A stretch of 64,000 nt of DNA, taken from the NCBI RefSeq assembly GCF_051857535.1, contig NZ_JBPZGY010000003.1, positions 248,001 to 312,000 on the forward strand. Direction: 5' to 3'. Under the pieces are notes generated by a model, which worked only from the letters and a program-made list of their open reading frames with translations, did no database searches and had not been told where the DNA came from. A program made the position numbers and the translations under genes. This document shows positions 27,486 to 38,466 of this stretch, piece after piece. Position 1 is the first letter of the stretch, and the number at the start of each line of letters is the position of its first letter. The DNA is from Roseateles_B sp051857535. GTDB lineage: Bacteria > Pseudomonadota > Gammaproteobacteria > Burkholderiales > Burkholderiaceae_C.

Positions 27486-28573
27486 GCGGCGGCCCCCAGG
27501 GCGCGGGCGCGCTGGGCCTGGGCGTCCAAGGAGGCCGGATCGGCTGCCTCGCGCGTTGGCCAGCCCTGAAGATGGCGTTCGGCCAGGTCTGCCAGGGCGC
27601 GCATGCCTTGCAGGTCATCGTTGAGGCAGGGGATGTAACTGAAGCGCTGGCCGCCGGAGGTCTCGAAGGCCTCCTTGGCCTCCTGGGCGATCTCTTCCAG
27701 CGTTTCCAGGCAGTCGGCGCTGAAGCCTGGGCAGACCAGGTCCACCGATCTGAGTCCGCCCGCCGCCAACTGGCGCAGGGTGGGTTCGGTGTAGGGCTCC
27801 AGCCACTTGGCCTTGCCGAAACGGCTCTGGAAGCTCACCAGGTACTGGTCCTGGCGCAGGCCCAGGGCCTCGGCCAGCAGGCGGCCGGTCTTGTGGCATT
27901 CGCAGTGGTAGGGGTCGCCCAGGTGCAGGGTGCGCTCGGGCATGCCGTGGAAGCTCATGACGAGCTTGTCGCCCTGGCCGCGCGTGGCCCAGTGGCGGCG
28001 CACGCTGTCGGCGAGCGCGCGGATGTGGGCGGGATCGTCATGGTAGCGGTTGATGAAGCGCAGCTCGGGCACATGGCGGGTCTGCAGGGCCCAGCGGGCC
28101 ACGGCGTCGATCACGCTGCCGGTGGTGGCGCCGGAGTACTGCGGATAGGCTGGCAGGACCAGAACGCGCGTTACGCCTTCGGCCTTGAGCGCGTCCAGCT
28201 GGCTGGCGATGGAGGGGTGTCCGTAGCGCATCGCGTGGCGCACCTGCAGCCGGTGGCCGCGCTCGCCCAGCAGGCCTTGCAGCAGCTTGGCCTGGCGTTC
28301 GGTCCAGACCTTCAGCGGCGAGCCTTCCTGGGTCCAGACCGTGGCGTACTTGGCGGCGGACTTGGCCGGGCGCACACGCAGGATGATGCCGTGCAGGATC
28401 ACCAGCCAGACGAGGCGGGGAATCTCCACCACGCGCGGGTCACTGAGGAATTCCGCGAGGTAGCGGCGCAGGGCCGGGGCGGTGGGGGCTTCCGGCGTGC
28501 CCAGATTGCACAGCAGTACGCCGGTCTTCAGGGGGCTGCCATGGCGGTAGCCCGGTTCTGTCTTGAAGCTCAT
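27482..28573 (-). CDS. hemH: Ferrochelatase
   Basis: Inserts ferrous iron into protoporphyrin IX, the last step of protoheme synthesis. The 363-residue product has the N-terminal GVLLCNLGTPEAPTAPALRRYLAEFL and VLPAYPQYSGATTGS. The metal-binding His is in VMSFHGMPERTL, and the late glutamate is in GFSADCLETLEEI. Length is normal. It overlaps the start of hslR and follows the cyclase-FHA gene by 25 bases on the same strand. Confidence 0.97.
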   Translation of the reverse strand: MSFKTEPGYRHGSPLKTGVLLCNLGTPEAPTAPALRRYLAEFLSDPRVVEIPRLVWLVILHGIILRVRPAKSAAKYATVWTQEGSPLKVWTERQAKLLQGLLGERGHRLQVRHAMRYGHPSIASQLDALKAEGVTRVLVLPAYPQYSGATTGSVIDAVARWALQTRHVPELRFINRYHDDPAHIRALADSVRRHWATRGQGDKLVMSFHGMPERTLHLGDPYHCECHKTGRLLAEALGLRQDQYLVSFQSRFGKAKWLEPYTEPTLRQLAAGGLRSVDLVCPGFSADCLETLEEIAQEAKEAFETSGGQRFSYIPCLNDDLQGMRALADLAERHLQGWPTREAADPASLDAQAQRARALGAAA

Positions 28574-28598
28574 GCCAGGATTGTCCCGCAGGCCGGGC

Positions 28599-29570
28599 TC
28601 AGCTGCGGCCGTGGGGTTGGCCGATGGTGCGGGGCTCGGTGTCGGCGAAGTGCAGCACCTCGAAGCGGACGGTTGGCGCCGAGAGATCGGAGGGCGTGCC
28701 GCCCAGGCCGATCACGCCGCTGCCGTGCAGGGTGCAGGAGCCGCGGCGCAGGGAGACGATCTCGCTGTCCCGGCCGAAGCGAACGAAGGTGCCGTTGTAG
28801 CTGAGGTCGGTCAGCGAGAAGCTGCCGCCGTGCCAGTCGATGCGCGCATGCGAGCGCGAGACGCGTACATCGGTGATGCAGTAGGTGGCCTGCGTGCTGC
28901 GGCCCAGGATCACCGGCATGCTGCCGATGTCAAAGATGCGGTCCAGGTCCAGCCAGACCAGGCGGATGCCATCGGGGTCGACGGTGGGCATGGGATCACC
29001 GAACTGCGTGGCGGCGGCTGGCTCGCTGCTATAGGCGTAGTTGTCCAGCACGTAGACGTGTACGGGCTCGGCCCGGCCGCGTACGGCGATCAGGTCCAGG
29101 CTGCGGAAGCGCAGGCGCTGCGTGACGGTCAGGCCCTGCAGCACCTCCTTGGTGATCAGGGTCTCGTTGTCTCCGGCATGGTCCAGCAGACGGGCCGCCA
29201 CGTTGACGGCGTCGCCGAAGCAGTCGCCGTTCATCTCTACCACCTCGCCACGGGCCAGCGCCACCTGGAGCTTCAGGCTGCGCAGGCCCGGCGAGGCGCC
29301 GTGCTGCTGCCCGCGTGAGACGATGCGCTGAAGGGCTTCATGCATCTGCACCGCGGCCTTGATACCGTCGCTGGCGTCGCTGAAGGCCGCCATGAGACCA
29401 TCGCCCAGGGTCTTGATCAGCTTGCCGTTGCAGTCCCCGACGGCGCGCCCCACGAGGTTGACCGCGTGGGTGACCACCGACGTGGCCTCGGCATTGCCCA
29501 GGGTCTCGAACAAGGCCGTGCTGCCGCGCAAGTCGGCAAACAGGACGATGCGTTCGCTGATCTGGGTCAT
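28599..29570 (-). CDS. Class III adenylate/guanylate cyclase-like domain fused to an FHA domain
   Basis: The 323-residue product starts with a class III nucleotidyl cyclase homology domain. The two metal-binding aspartates appear in IVLFADLRGSTALFE and KTLGDGLMAAFSD. The C-terminal half (about residues 210-310) has forkhead-associated features: VILGRSTQATYCITDVRVSRSH and TDLSYNGTFVRFGRDS. FHA domains bind phosphothreonine, so output may depend on a Ser/Thr kinase. I chose the ATG at 29570, directly before the conserved domain; a GTG at 29660 is possible. Whether it makes cAMP, cGMP or nothing cannot be told here. Confidence 0.85.
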   Translation of the reverse strand: MTQISERIVLFADLRGSTALFETLGNAEATSVVTHAVNLVGRAVGDCNGKLIKTLGDGLMAAFSDASDGIKAAVQMHEALQRIVSRGQQHGASPGLRSLKLQVALARGEVVEMNGDCFGDAVNVAARLLDHAGDNETLITKEVLQGLTVTQRLRFRSLDLIAVRGRAEPVHVYVLDNYAYSSEPAAATQFGDPMPTVDPDGIRLVWLDLDRIFDIGSMPVILGRSTQATYCITDVRVSRSHARIDWHGGSFSLTDLSYNGTFVRFGRDSEIVSLRRGSCTLHGSGVIGLGGTPSDLSAPTVRFEVLHFADTEPRTIGQPHGRS

Positions 29571-29712
29571 GGGTGAGGGGTGTCGATACTGCGTGACAGA
29601 AGTCGCAGTGTAGCGGCGTGGCGGAGGCCTCTGATTGGCGATAACGCCAGCCTGGGTCACCCATCTTCAGGCGCCCCCTGGGGCCGGGCGGGGTGGGGTG
29701 ACGCCTTGTTGC

Positions 29713-29745
29713 AAAAAGAAAAGCCGATGCGCGGGGCATCGGCTT
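29713..29745 (-). terminator. Rho-independent terminator downstream of rpoD
   Basis: Read on the minus strand, AAGCCGATGC and GCATCGGCTT form a perfect 10-bp stem around a five-base loop, followed by TTCTTTTTG. It lies about 180 bases after the rpoD stop and is the likely end of the rpoD transcript. Confidence 0.8.
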
Positions 29746-29927
29746 GGTGGGGGTCATGTCTTGCTGGCGCGAGCTGCGGTTGCCGCTGCGAGGCATCTGG
29801 CAGAGCGGCAGTGCTGCCACTGGTTTGTGCCATGCCTCGCTGGCGCGAGCCATGGCGCAAACTGCGGTTGCCGCTGCGCGGCATCTTGCGGCGCCCAGGC
29901 GCCGCAAGACACGTCCCTGGCCAAGCT
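29746..29927. repeat. Imperfect direct repeats and a palindrome after rpoD
   Basis: A 25-base unit starting CTGCGGTTGCCGCTGCG occurs at 29774-29798 and 29862-29886 with one mismatch. Each is preceded by a shared TGGCGCGAGC (29765, 29841). A perfect 11-bp palindrome, CTTGCGGCGCC-CA-GGCGCCGCAAG, lies at 29886-29909 just after the rpoD stop. Nothing here looks coding. With 29571-29745 this makes up the gap between rpoD and the cyclase-FHA gene. Confidence 0.6.
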
Positions 29928-32162
<2,235 letters not shown>

Positions 32163-32455
32163 GCAGTTCCTCGAGTGGAGTGGGTGCGCAATGCAAGCGG
32201 CCACCTGCGAGCGCCTGCTGTCAGGCGCCGCCCAGGCGGCACAAACATGGGCCCCGGTTCTACCCAGATGGTGGCGTGAGCCAGCCATTCAAGGCGAGTG
32301 CCAGGGCTTTGCGCGTACAAGGCTAGCGTGTACGTTGGAGAGTGCAGCCCTCAAGCGGATAAAGGTGGCCTTGATACCTTCATTTGGTGCCCAGGGTCAG
32401 TGGGTGGCCGGGTCCGGGAGGCGCTGCCGTCACTCTTGACGCGCGAAAACCCTTA
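32163..32455 (-). other. Long 5' leader of rpoD, non-coding
   Basis: About 290 bases between the predicted rpoD transcription start (near 32449) and its ATG. I see no convincing coding region and no known leader motif. It is moderately structured and less GC-rich than the flanking genes. Confidence 0.5.
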
Positions 32456-32484
32456 ATTATCCATCAAGAACGGGTGCTTTTCAA
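32456..32484 (-). promoter_or_regulatory. Strong sigma-70 promoter of rpoD
   Basis: On the minus strand TTGAAA (32479-32484) and GATAAT (32456-32461) are separated by exactly 17 bases. Both match the consensus at five of six positions, making this one of the best promoters in the window. It lies between dnaG and rpoD and allows rpoD transcription independent of dnaG. Confidence 0.7.
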
Positions 32485-32504
32485 AGAGAGGGCCCTGAGG
32501 ACTT

Positions 32505-32566
32505 GCCCGGGGCGGCACTTTGCCCGCCCGCGGCAGCCCGGGGCGGCACTTTGCCCGCCCGCGGCA
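32505..32566. repeat. Perfect tandem duplication of a 31-bp unit after dnaG
   Basis: The unit starting GCCCGGGGCGGCACTTTGCC occupies 32505-32535 and is repeated exactly at 32536-32566, two bases from the dnaG stop codon. Each unit can fold into an imperfect GC-rich hairpin, so the pair may act as a tandem termination or mRNA-stability structure at the dnaG 3' end. Confidence 0.8.
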
Positions 32567-32568
32567 GA

Positions 32569-34566
32569 TCAGTCCGCCTTGAGTTCCTGGATGCGCTGGC
32601 GCAGGCTTCGCAGTTGCTCCAGCACTGACGGCGTCACTGGGCCGGCACTCAGCTGGCGGGACTCCTCCTCCAGCCGCGAGATCCACAGCTTGCGCAGCAG
32701 GCGCTGGAAGTCCTCCAGCTGCAGTTCGTCGTCGCTGGCATGCAGGCGACCGCCGCTGGCGCGCTGCGCCAGCTCCAGCAGGCCGTCCTCTTCCAGGGCC
32801 GCCTGGAGCACGGACCAGGGGCCTGGCCCATGGTTGACCAGATAGCGCTCCAGCCAGGCCACCACCTCGCCATGCTCGCCCGGCAGCTCATGCAGCAACT
32901 GGTGGTCCTGGTCGCTCAGCAACTCCCACCAGGCGCAGTGCAGCAGCAGCATGCGCAGGGCGTGGTCGCGCGGCGAGGCGGGCTGGTGGCGGGGCAGGCC
33001 GTAGGTTTCGTCCTGCTCGCGCTTCTTCCATTCCTTCCAGTCCTTGCGATCCGAGCGCCAGGGCTTCTTCTCGCCACCGCTGGCCTTGCGGGCGGGCGGG
33101 CTGCCGGCAGGCGCTGCGCCTGCATCAGGCAACTCGCCCTGGCCGGACTGGACATAGGCCAGCTCATCCAGGTCAGGCGGGGGGCCGTCCCAAGGTGCGT
33201 CGTCGGAGGCTGGGCTGCTGCGGCGCTCTTGCCGGGCGGCCGGGCGACGGCCTTCCGTGGCCTGCCACAGGTCCATCAGCTCCTGGTCCGGCAGTTGCGC
33301 CATGCGGGCCAGCTCGCCCAGCAGTTGGCGCTTGAGCAGGCCTTGGGGGAGCTGCTGCCACAGCGGCTTGGCGTTGGCCAGCAAGCGGGCGCGGCCTTCG
33401 GCGCTGCCCAGGTCCAGGCCGTCGCCGCAGTGGTCGACCAACTGGCGTGACAGCGGGATGGCGCGCTCCACGCAGCGCTCGAAGGCCTCGCTGCCCAGTT
33501 CGCGAACATAGGAATCGGGGTCATGCTCGCTGGGCAGGAAGAGGAACTTGATGCTGCGAGTGTCTGTGGCGTGGGGCAGGGCGGCCTCCAGCGCGCGGCC
33601 AGCGGCGCGGCGTCCCGCGGCATCGCCATCGAAGCTGAAGATCACGGACTCGGTGAAGCGGAACAGCTTGTGGACATGGTCCGCCGTGCAGGCCGTGCCC
33701 AGCGTGGCCACGGCATTGTTGAAGCCGTGCTGGGCAAGGGCCACCACGTCCATATAGCCCTCGACCACCAGGGCGTAGCCTCGCTGGCGCAGGCCCGTGC
33801 GGCCCTCGTAGAGGCCGTAGAGTTCGCGCCCCTTGCTGAATACCGGCGTCTCGGGTGAGTTGAGGTACTTGGGCTCGCCCTTGTCCAGCACCCGGCCTCC
33901 AAAGCCGATGACCTCCCCCTGAACGCTGCGGATGGGGAACATGATCCGGTCGCGGAAGCGGTCGTAGCGGCGCTGCTCCTCGGCGCTCTTGCCCGGATCG
34001 TCCTGGAGGATCACCAGGCCGGATTCGACCAGCAGCGGGTCGTCATAAGCGGGGAAGGCGCTGGCCAGGGCACGCCAGCCGTCGGGGGCATAGCCCAGGC
34101 CGAAATGAGCGGCGATGGTGCCTGTCAGGCCGCGCCGCTTGAGGTAGTCGACAGCTCTGGCGTTGCCCTTGAGCTGCTTTCGGTAGTGCTCCGTCGCCTT
34201 GGCCAGCACATCGGTGAGGCTCAGCTGGTGAGCCTTCTGCGCCTGGGCGCGCTGGATCTCTGCAGGGCTGCGCTCGTCCTGTGGCACTTGCATGCCCACC
34301 TGCTGGGCGAGGTCCTCGACGGCCTCGATGAAGCCTGCGCCGGTATGCTCCATCAGGAAGCCGATGGCGTTGCCGTGCACGCCGCAGCCGAAGCAGTGGT
34401 AAGTCTGGCGGCTGGGGCTGACGATGAAGCTGGGAGACTTCTCCCCGTGGAAAGGGCACAGGCCCTTGTGGTTGATGCCTGCCTTCTTGAGCTCGACGTG
34501 GCGGCCCACGATGTCGACGATGTCGACGCGTGCGAGCAGGTCCTGGATAAAGCCGGGTGGAATCAC
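32569..34566 (-). CDS. dnaG: DNA primase DnaG
   Basis: Makes RNA primers for replication. The 665-residue product has the CHC2 zinc finger (Cys37, His40, Cys58, Cys61 in LCPFHGEKSPSF and YHCFGCG). The RNA polymerase/TOPRIM core follows (FRDRIMFPIRSVQGEVIGFGGR; ALVVEGYMDVVALAQHG; SFDGDAAGRRAAGRA). A C-terminal DnaB-binding helical domain comes after a basic linker (KASGGEKKPWRSDRKDWKEWKK). rpoD is next in the same direction, but the usual rpsU is not upstream here. Confidence 0.96.
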   Translation of the reverse strand: MIPPGFIQDLLARVDIVDIVGRHVELKKAGINHKGLCPFHGEKSPSFIVSPSRQTYHCFGCGVHGNAIGFLMEHTGAGFIEAVEDLAQQVGMQVPQDERSPAEIQRAQAQKAHQLSLTDVLAKATEHYRKQLKGNARAVDYLKRRGLTGTIAAHFGLGYAPDGWRALASAFPAYDDPLLVESGLVILQDDPGKSAEEQRRYDRFRDRIMFPIRSVQGEVIGFGGRVLDKGEPKYLNSPETPVFSKGRELYGLYEGRTGLRQRGYALVVEGYMDVVALAQHGFNNAVATLGTACTADHVHKLFRFTESVIFSFDGDAAGRRAAGRALEAALPHATDTRSIKFLFLPSEHDPDSYVRELGSEAFERCVERAIPLSRQLVDHCGDGLDLGSAEGRARLLANAKPLWQQLPQGLLKRQLLGELARMAQLPDQELMDLWQATEGRRPAARQERRSSPASDDAPWDGPPPDLDELAYVQSGQGELPDAGAAPAGSPPARKASGGEKKPWRSDRKDWKEWKKREQDETYGLPRHQPASPRDHALRMLLLHCAWWELLSDQDHQLLHELPGEHGEVVAWLERYLVNHGPGPWSVLQAALEEDGLLELAQRASGGRLHASDDELQLEDFQRLLRKLWISRLEEESRQLSAGPVTPSVLEQLRSLRQRIQELKAD

Positions 34567-34606
34567 CGCGGCAGTCTATCGGAAAGCAGGGGTGTACCGC
34601 CCGGCC

Positions 34607-37600
34607 CTAGCCCTGGCTGGCTCCGGCGAACTCGCCCAGGGGTGTTGGCACGCCGATGCGGCCGTCGTAGTCCGGCGAGCGTTCGAAGGCCTGCACCCAG
34701 AGGGGCACCAGCTCCGCCGGCATTGCACTGGCGATGCCATGGCCCTGGCCCTGCTCACAGCCCAGGGCCAGCAAGGCCTGGGCATGGGCGGATGACTCCA
34801 CGCCTTCCGCAATCACGTCACAGCCGAAGGTGCGCGCCAGGCCGATCACCCCCTCGACGAGGGCCCGGTCGTGGGCATCGCTGAGCATCTGCTGGACGAA
34901 GGAACGATCGATCTTCAGCAGGTCCACAGGCAGCTGCTTGAGGTAGCTGAGGTTGGAGTAGCCGGTGCCAAAGTCATCCAGCGCGAACTGCACGCCCAGG
35001 CCGCGGCAGTGCTGGATCAGGCGCTGGGTTGCTGCCACGTCGGCCAGCGCCGCAGACTCCAGCACCTCCAGCATCAGCAGACGGGCCAGGCCGGGGCGGT
35101 GGCGTGCGAGCAGCTCGTCCAGGCGCTGCGCGAAGTCCGGCGACTGCAGGTGCCGCGCCGTGACGTTGACCGCCACTCGCAGCGGGCGGCCGTCGGCAGC
35201 CCATTGCTCGGCCTGCTTCAAGGCCTGCTCGATGACCCAGTCCCCAATGCGTACGCCCAGCCCGGTATGCTCGACCAGGGGCAGGAAATGGCCCGGCAGC
35301 AGCAGGCCGCGCTCGGGGTCGTGCCAGCGCAGCAGCGCTTCCATGCCGAGGACCTTGCCACGGCGCAGGTCCACCTTGGGCTGGAAGTGCAGCTGCAGCT
35401 CGCCCAGGTCCAGCGCTTCTTGCATGCGGCCGAGGGCCAGTACCTTGGCCTCGCTGCGCTGGCGCTTGTCGGTGTCGAAGAGCTCGAAGCCGTCCCGGCC
35501 GGAGCGCTTGACCCGATACAGGGCATGGGCAGCGTGTCGCATCAGGGTCTCGGTGTCCGAAGCGTCCTGTGGAAACAGCGTTGCACCCAGGCTGGCCGTG
35601 AGGTGCAGGGGGCTGCCAGGGGCGATGTCGTAGAGCGGTGCGCGCACCACGTCCAGCAGGCGGCCCAGCGCCAGCTTCGCCTCCTCTTCACTTCGGCAGC
35701 GCAGCACCAGGCCGAAACCATCGCCGCCGATGCGCGCCATCTGGTCGGTCCATCGCTCTGTGCGGCGCAGGCTGCTGCGCAGGCGGCGGGCCATCTCGAC
35801 CAGGGTCTGATCGCCCGCCGTGCGGCCCTGACGCTCGTTGAGGGCGCTGAAGTGGTCCAGGTCCAGATTACAGACGCACAGCATGAATCCCTCGCGGCGT
35901 GCCAGCTCCAGCGCCTGGCCCAGCTGGGCGACGAAGCTGGTCTGGTTGGGCAGGCCGGTCAGGGCATCAAACTGGTTCTGGCGCAGCAGCAGGCTCTGCT
36001 GCCACTCTTCCTGCGTGCGGTCCTGCAGGGCGAAGACGTGGTAGCGCAGCAGGCCGTCGTCGTCATGGAGCAGGTTCAGGCGCACCTGCAGCACCTTGGT
36101 CTGCCCCAGGGCATTGCGCAGGCGCAGCGGGCCCTCCCAGCGTCCTTCCTGGGACAAGGCATCGGTCAGTGTGTCCGGCTGGATGCCGTTGTGCTGCAGC
36201 ACCTCCGGATCCACCAACTGGCAGGGCGTGCCGATCAAGGACTCGCGGTCGTGGCCCAGGATGGCGCAGCTGCTGGGATTCATGTCCACGATGCGGTGCT
36301 GCGGGTCGCTCATCAGAATGCCCTCGTGCACGGTCTGGAACAGGTGGGCGCTGAGCTGCTCGCGCTCGCGGGCAACCTTGAGGCTGGTGATGTCGCGCAG
36401 GCTGGCCACCAGCAGGGAGGGGTGGCCGTAGGTGTCTCGTTCCATGACCTGCGCCTGCCAATGCAGCCAGCGCCAGTCGCCGGCAGGCCGCACGCGGAGC
36501 TCCAGGCTGGCGCTGCGGGCATCGCCCGCCTCACTTTGCAGCAAACACTCCTGAGCCTGGGCCAGACGAGGCCGGTCCAGCGGATGGGCATGCTCCAGCC
36601 ACTGTTCAAGGTCTTTGCCTCCCCGGCTGCCGCTCAGGGCCTGCCAGCGCAAGCTGAGACGGGGCAGCTGTTCGCTGGCGCGCCAGACCATGAGCCCCAG
36701 CCCGCTGGCGTCAAACAGCGATTGCCATTGCTGCAGTTGCTGACGCTGCCGCGCCCGCATCAGCTGCACGATCATGGGCAGCATGGCTGCGGCCAGCAGC
36801 TCGCAGGCCATTTCCAGCGCGGCTTCTTCGCCATGCACCGCCCCATCAGGCCGTCCTCCGGCCTCGTGGTGGAGTCCGAGGCTGGTCGCCACGGCCAGGG
36901 CGGCGAGGCTGCTGATCCAGGGCGGGGCCTGCCAGGCCAGCAAGGTCAGCAGTACCAGCCACAGGGCAGGCAAGGGCGGCCAGTGCAGCAGCCAGCTGGA
37001 AGCCAGGCACAGAGTCAGGGCCAGGGCGGCCGCAATGGCGCCGGTGGAGGCTGGCTCACGTGGGCTGCCCGGGCGCGGGTAGAGGCTCAATACCAAAGGC
37101 AGGGTCAGCGTCATGGCCGTGCTGCTTGCCGCCCAGCGAAACAGCAGGGCCAGGCTGGCGTCACCGGGGTCGCTCTTCCAGGCAGTCCAGAGCTGCTCGA
37201 ACCCTTCCATGCCGGGCATCCAGGGCAGCAGGCCGGCCAGGGGCGCAGCGATGCCCAGGCAAGCCACGAGGCTCAGCTCATGGTCCCGGCTCTCGTCCAG
37301 TGATTGCTTGAAGTTTTGCCTGCGGAGAAAGGCATGGGCTGCTGCTGCGGCCAGCAGGGCATTGCCGATCTGGCTGAGGGCTGCCATGGCAGTGTTGGCA
37401 TGCAGTTGGAGCACCGCGAGCCCGCTGAGCCCCATCATCGGCAGCGTGATCCAGCGTCCGCGCAGCAGGCCGATCAGGAACAGACTGACCAGGCCGGCAT
37501 GGGGCCAGGCATGGTCGACGGGCAAATGGAAGCGCTGCGAAAGCCGGATCAGCAGATAAAGCAGCACCCAGACCCCCGCCGCGACGGCAAGGCTTTGTGT

Positions 37601-37681
37601 GATGGGACTGCTGGCGTGGCGCGCCGGCCTGGCGTTGCGGACAGTCAAGCGAGGCTGACTCGGAAGTATGAAGCGCCCCAC
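34607..37681 (-). CDS. Membrane MASE-like/PAS/GGDEF/EAL protein, likely c-di-GMP phosphodiesterase
   Basis: The 1024-residue product begins with about eight membrane helices (residues 25-310), resembling a MASE-type sensor. Two PAS-like domains follow (WQSLFDASGLGLMVW; LFQTVHEGILMSDPQHRIVDMN), then GGDEF and EAL domains. The GGDEF signature is degenerate: RIGGDGFGLVL near residue 650, with glutamate replaced. The EAL domain is intact (GMEALLRWHDPERG; VNVTARHL; DDFGTGYSNLSYLKQLPVD; KIDRSFVQ; VIAEGVES). I infer c-di-GMP hydrolysis, with the GGDEF perhaps a GTP sensor. The physiological signal is unknown. Confidence 0.88.
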   Translation of the reverse strand: MGRFILPSQPRLTVRNARPARHASSPITQSLAVAAGVWVLLYLLIRLSQRFHLPVDHAWPHAGLVSLFLIGLLRGRWITLPMMGLSGLAVLQLHANTAMAALSQIGNALLAAAAAHAFLRRQNFKQSLDESRDHELSLVACLGIAAPLAGLLPWMPGMEGFEQLWTAWKSDPGDASLALLFRWAASSTAMTLTLPLVLSLYPRPGSPREPASTGAIAAALALTLCLASSWLLHWPPLPALWLVLLTLLAWQAPPWISSLAALAVATSLGLHHEAGGRPDGAVHGEEAALEMACELLAAAMLPMIVQLMRARQRQQLQQWQSLFDASGLGLMVWRASEQLPRLSLRWQALSGSRGGKDLEQWLEHAHPLDRPRLAQAQECLLQSEAGDARSASLELRVRPAGDWRWLHWQAQVMERDTYGHPSLLVASLRDITSLKVAREREQLSAHLFQTVHEGILMSDPQHRIVDMNPSSCAILGHDRESLIGTPCQLVDPEVLQHNGIQPDTLTDALSQEGRWEGPLRLRNALGQTKVLQVRLNLLHDDDGLLRYHVFALQDRTQEEWQQSLLLRQNQFDALTGLPNQTSFVAQLGQALELARREGFMLCVCNLDLDHFSALNERQGRTAGDQTLVEMARRLRSSLRRTERWTDQMARIGGDGFGLVLRCRSEEEAKLALGRLLDVVRAPLYDIAPGSPLHLTASLGATLFPQDASDTETLMRHAAHALYRVKRSGRDGFELFDTDKRQRSEAKVLALGRMQEALDLGELQLHFQPKVDLRRGKVLGMEALLRWHDPERGLLLPGHFLPLVEHTGLGVRIGDWVIEQALKQAEQWAADGRPLRVAVNVTARHLQSPDFAQRLDELLARHRPGLARLLMLEVLESAALADVAATQRLIQHCRGLGVQFALDDFGTGYSNLSYLKQLPVDLLKIDRSFVQQMLSDAHDRALVEGVIGLARTFGCDVIAEGVESSAHAQALLALGCEQGQGHGIASAMPAELVPLWVQAFERSPDYDGRIGVPTPLGEFAGASQG

Positions 37682-37851
37682 TGCGGGCGCATGGGGGGGA
37701 GCAGGCCATGCTAGCAGCAGGGTCTATGCCCCGGTCTAGCTGCCGGGCACTCAGGCAAGGGGCGGGATTGCACCGATGGCAGGCAGACGCAGGGGAGCGC
37801 CTTGCTGGGAGTGCAGCGGATGGCTTGTTCCTGCGCCTGGCTGACGTCCGG

Positions 37852-37878
37852 AATGAAAAAAGCGGCCGTAGCCGCTTT
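37852..37878 (-). terminator. Rho-independent terminator of the H-NS family gene
   Basis: On the minus strand AAAGCGGC and GCCGCTTT pair around a TACG loop and are followed by TTTCATTCC, extending the stem into a T-run. It lies about 47 bases after the gene stop. Confidence 0.75.
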
Positions 37879-37924
37879 CAGATGAACTGTCTCCCGCCTG
37901 CGTGCAGTGCGGTCAGCCAGGCAT

Positions 37925-38224
37925 TCAGACGTGGAAATCTTCCAGCTTGGCGCCGGCAGCGATGGCTGCCTTCAGCCACTTGGGCTGCAGGCCCCGACCA
38001 CTCCAGCTTTCCCCGGTGGCCTGGTTGCGGTACTTGGCAGCCACCTTGCTGGCCGCCTTCACGGCCTTGGGCGGACGCGTGCCGAGATCCGCCACGGTCA
38101 GGCCGTAGTCGGCCATCAGCGAGCGAACCTTGGCGATGGCCTCGCTACGCTCCTTGTCCTTGGTTTCAGCGATTTGCTGATCCAGCGCGGCTCGTTGAGC
38201 CAGCAATTCCTTCAGTGAAGCCAT
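37925..38224 (-). CDS. H-NS family nucleoid protein
   Basis: Small DNA-binding nucleoid protein, likely silencing AT-rich DNA. The 99-residue product has an N-terminal helical oligomerisation region (MASLKELLAQRAALDQQIAE). The C-terminal H-NS DNA-binding motif is KYRNQATGESWSGRGLQPKW, with the aromatic/Gly-Arg-Gly hook that enters the minor groove. Betaproteobacterial genomes often hold several such short paralogues. Its upstream region is AT-rich compared with the window, with a TACAAT at 38271-38276 on the minus strand as a possible -10 box. Confidence 0.9.
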   Translation of the reverse strand: MASLKELLAQRAALDQQIAETKDKERSEAIAKVRSLMADYGLTVADLGTRPPKAVKAASKVAAKYRNQATGESWSGRGLQPKWLKAAIAAGAKLEDFHV

Positions 38225-38408
38225 TTTTCAACCCTCGCGCGGTACCGAGAACCAATTGTCTCTGCCGCGGATTGTAGATAAATATTCCCGTTTGCGTGTG
38301 CCGACGAATATGTTCCGGCCCGATTTGATTTTTTTGCAACGAGGCGACTGCATTCACGGGGAATCTGCGGCCCCCTATTTCTACGGCCATCAGGGAGCCA
38401 AGAAGGCG

Positions 38409-38434
38409 AAAAAAAGGCCAGGGGTACCTGGCCT
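38409..38434 (-). terminator. Rho-independent terminator of the YggX-like gene
   Basis: AGGCCAGG (38415-38422) and CCTGGCCT (38427-38434) form a perfect 8-bp stem around GGTA. On the minus strand it runs into TTTTTTTCG. It starts about 33 bases after the stop. Confidence 0.85.
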
Positions 38435-38466
38435 GCAGTGCAGCGTGGGTGCGGGAGTATCCCGAC

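Noticed and set aside
37925..38224. Horizontal transfer of the H-NS family gene
   Set aside because: The upstream AT-rich patch is explained by a promoter; the coding part has codon use like its neighbours and the gene is bracketed by core genes.
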